The position numbers and the translations under genes are program-made. Under the pieces are notes generated by a model. That model did no database searches. It saw nothing but the letters and a program-made list of their open reading frames with translations, and was not told the DNA's origin. Positions 5,326 through 5,634 of a stretch of 5,634 bases of DNA are shown here, in pieces (positions within the stretch are counted from its first letter, which is position 1; every line of letters begins with the position of its first letter). The stretch covers positions 1 to 5,634 of the forward strand of contig CAILWD010000570.1 of NCBI GenBank assembly GCA_903837815.1, in the 5' to 3' direction. This DNA is from an uncultured Chloroflexota bacterium (GTDB taxonomy: Bacteria; Chloroflexota; Anaerolineae; Anaerolineales; Villigracilaceae).

Positions 5326-5634
5326 CTACCAATTCTTCAACAAAACCTCCAGCAATTTGGCGCGTTCTTCGAGACTATCGGCAAAGATGTATTCCCGCTC
5401 CGAGTGGTAGCCTTCGCCGACTGCGCCCATGCCATCCAGCACGGGGATTCCCAGCGGGGCGACGAAGTTGCCATCCGAGCCGCCGCCTGAGCCGCCTGCT
5501 TTGAGTTCCATGCCGAGTTTGCCCTTTGCGATTTGCGCGGCTTTCTCGAACGCGAGGCGATTGCCTTCGCCGCAGGGCATCGGCGGACGATTCAACCCGC
5601 CGTTGATTTTGAGCGACGTCCCCTCCAGCGCGGG
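5326..5634 (-). CDS. M20-family metallopeptidase, C-terminal part (5' end outside window)
   Basis: 102 residues and a TAG stop are visible; the N-terminal two thirds or more lie to the right, as family members usually have about 350-400 residues. The fragment matches the end of carboxypeptidase G2/ArgE/DapE-like M20 enzymes, which are zinc-dependent amidohydrolases that cut peptides or N-acyl amino acids. The key marks are the glycine-rich AGGSGGGSDGN (47-56 of the fragment), PLGIPVLDG (60-68) and GEGYHSEREY (73-82). H77 corresponds to the C-terminal zinc-ligand histidine of the catalytic domain. The closing helix EERAKLLEVLL is also typical. The frame is open to the right edge. The remaining zinc ligands and the substrate-defining region are not in view, so the substrate is open. 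No terminator with a U-tract follows closely on the minus strand. Confidence 0.88.
   Translation of the reverse strand, partial: PALEGTSLKINGGLNRPPMPCGEGNRLAFEKAAQIAKGKLGMELKAGGSGGGSDGNFVAPLGIPVLDGMGAVGEGYHSEREYIFADSLEERAKLLEVLLKNW

Noticed and set aside
5235..5504. 89-codon open frame on the plus strand
   Set aside because: It runs from the repeat region into the antisense of the peptidase gene and has no ribosome-binding site.

Overview
The window looks like a piece of a Chloroflexota genome, most likely an Anaerolineae-type bacterium. The support is indirect: a lipoprotein whose lipidated cysteine is followed by a long Thr/Pro/Ala linker, a heme-binding EB_dh/DOMON-type protein, MacB/LolD-like ATPases paired with a NarL-type two-component system, and short dispersed inverted repeats between genes. 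No rRNA, tRNA, CRISPR array or transposase gene was seen.

Layout. Positions 1-1400 (minus strand) hold two paralogous ABC-transporter ATPase genes in one operon. The upstream gene (1400 to 663) is complete; the downstream gene starts at 666 through an ATGA overlap and runs off the left edge. A permease probably follows outside the window. Positions 1401-1545 are a divergent promoter region. Positions 1546-3619 (plus strand) encode a seven-helix membrane histidine kinase (HisKA_3 type) and, four bases later, its NarL/LuxR-type response regulator. A strong bidirectional hairpin terminator at 3619-3655 separates this operon from the convergent minus-strand gene at 3673-4845, a lipoprotein with a predicted heme-binding EB_dh domain. 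Positions 4846-5325 are about 480 bases without a convincing gene: an orphan plus-strand terminator, a long palindromic dispersed repeat, and a degenerate block of GATT-type words. From 5326 to the right edge lies the C-terminal part of an M20-family metallopeptidase gene on the minus strand.

How it may work together. The kinase/regulator pair and the ABC operon share one divergent promoter region, so the regulator probably controls the transporter. This resembles other arrangements in which a HisKA_3 kinase and a NarL-type regulator sit next to an ABC exporter of the cell-envelope stress or drug-efflux type. Both divergent genes have a TANAAT box 10-11 bases before the ATG and no Shine-Dalgarno sequence, which suggests leaderless transcripts. 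The lipoprotein and the peptidase show no evident functional link to the transporter module.

Nothing here is clearly a new system. The most notable points are the asymmetric ATPase pair, one member of which has a degenerate signature motif; the leaderless divergent promoters; a CX3CH heme-type motif in a protein with no other cysteine except the lipidated one; and an orphan terminator that may mark a small RNA.
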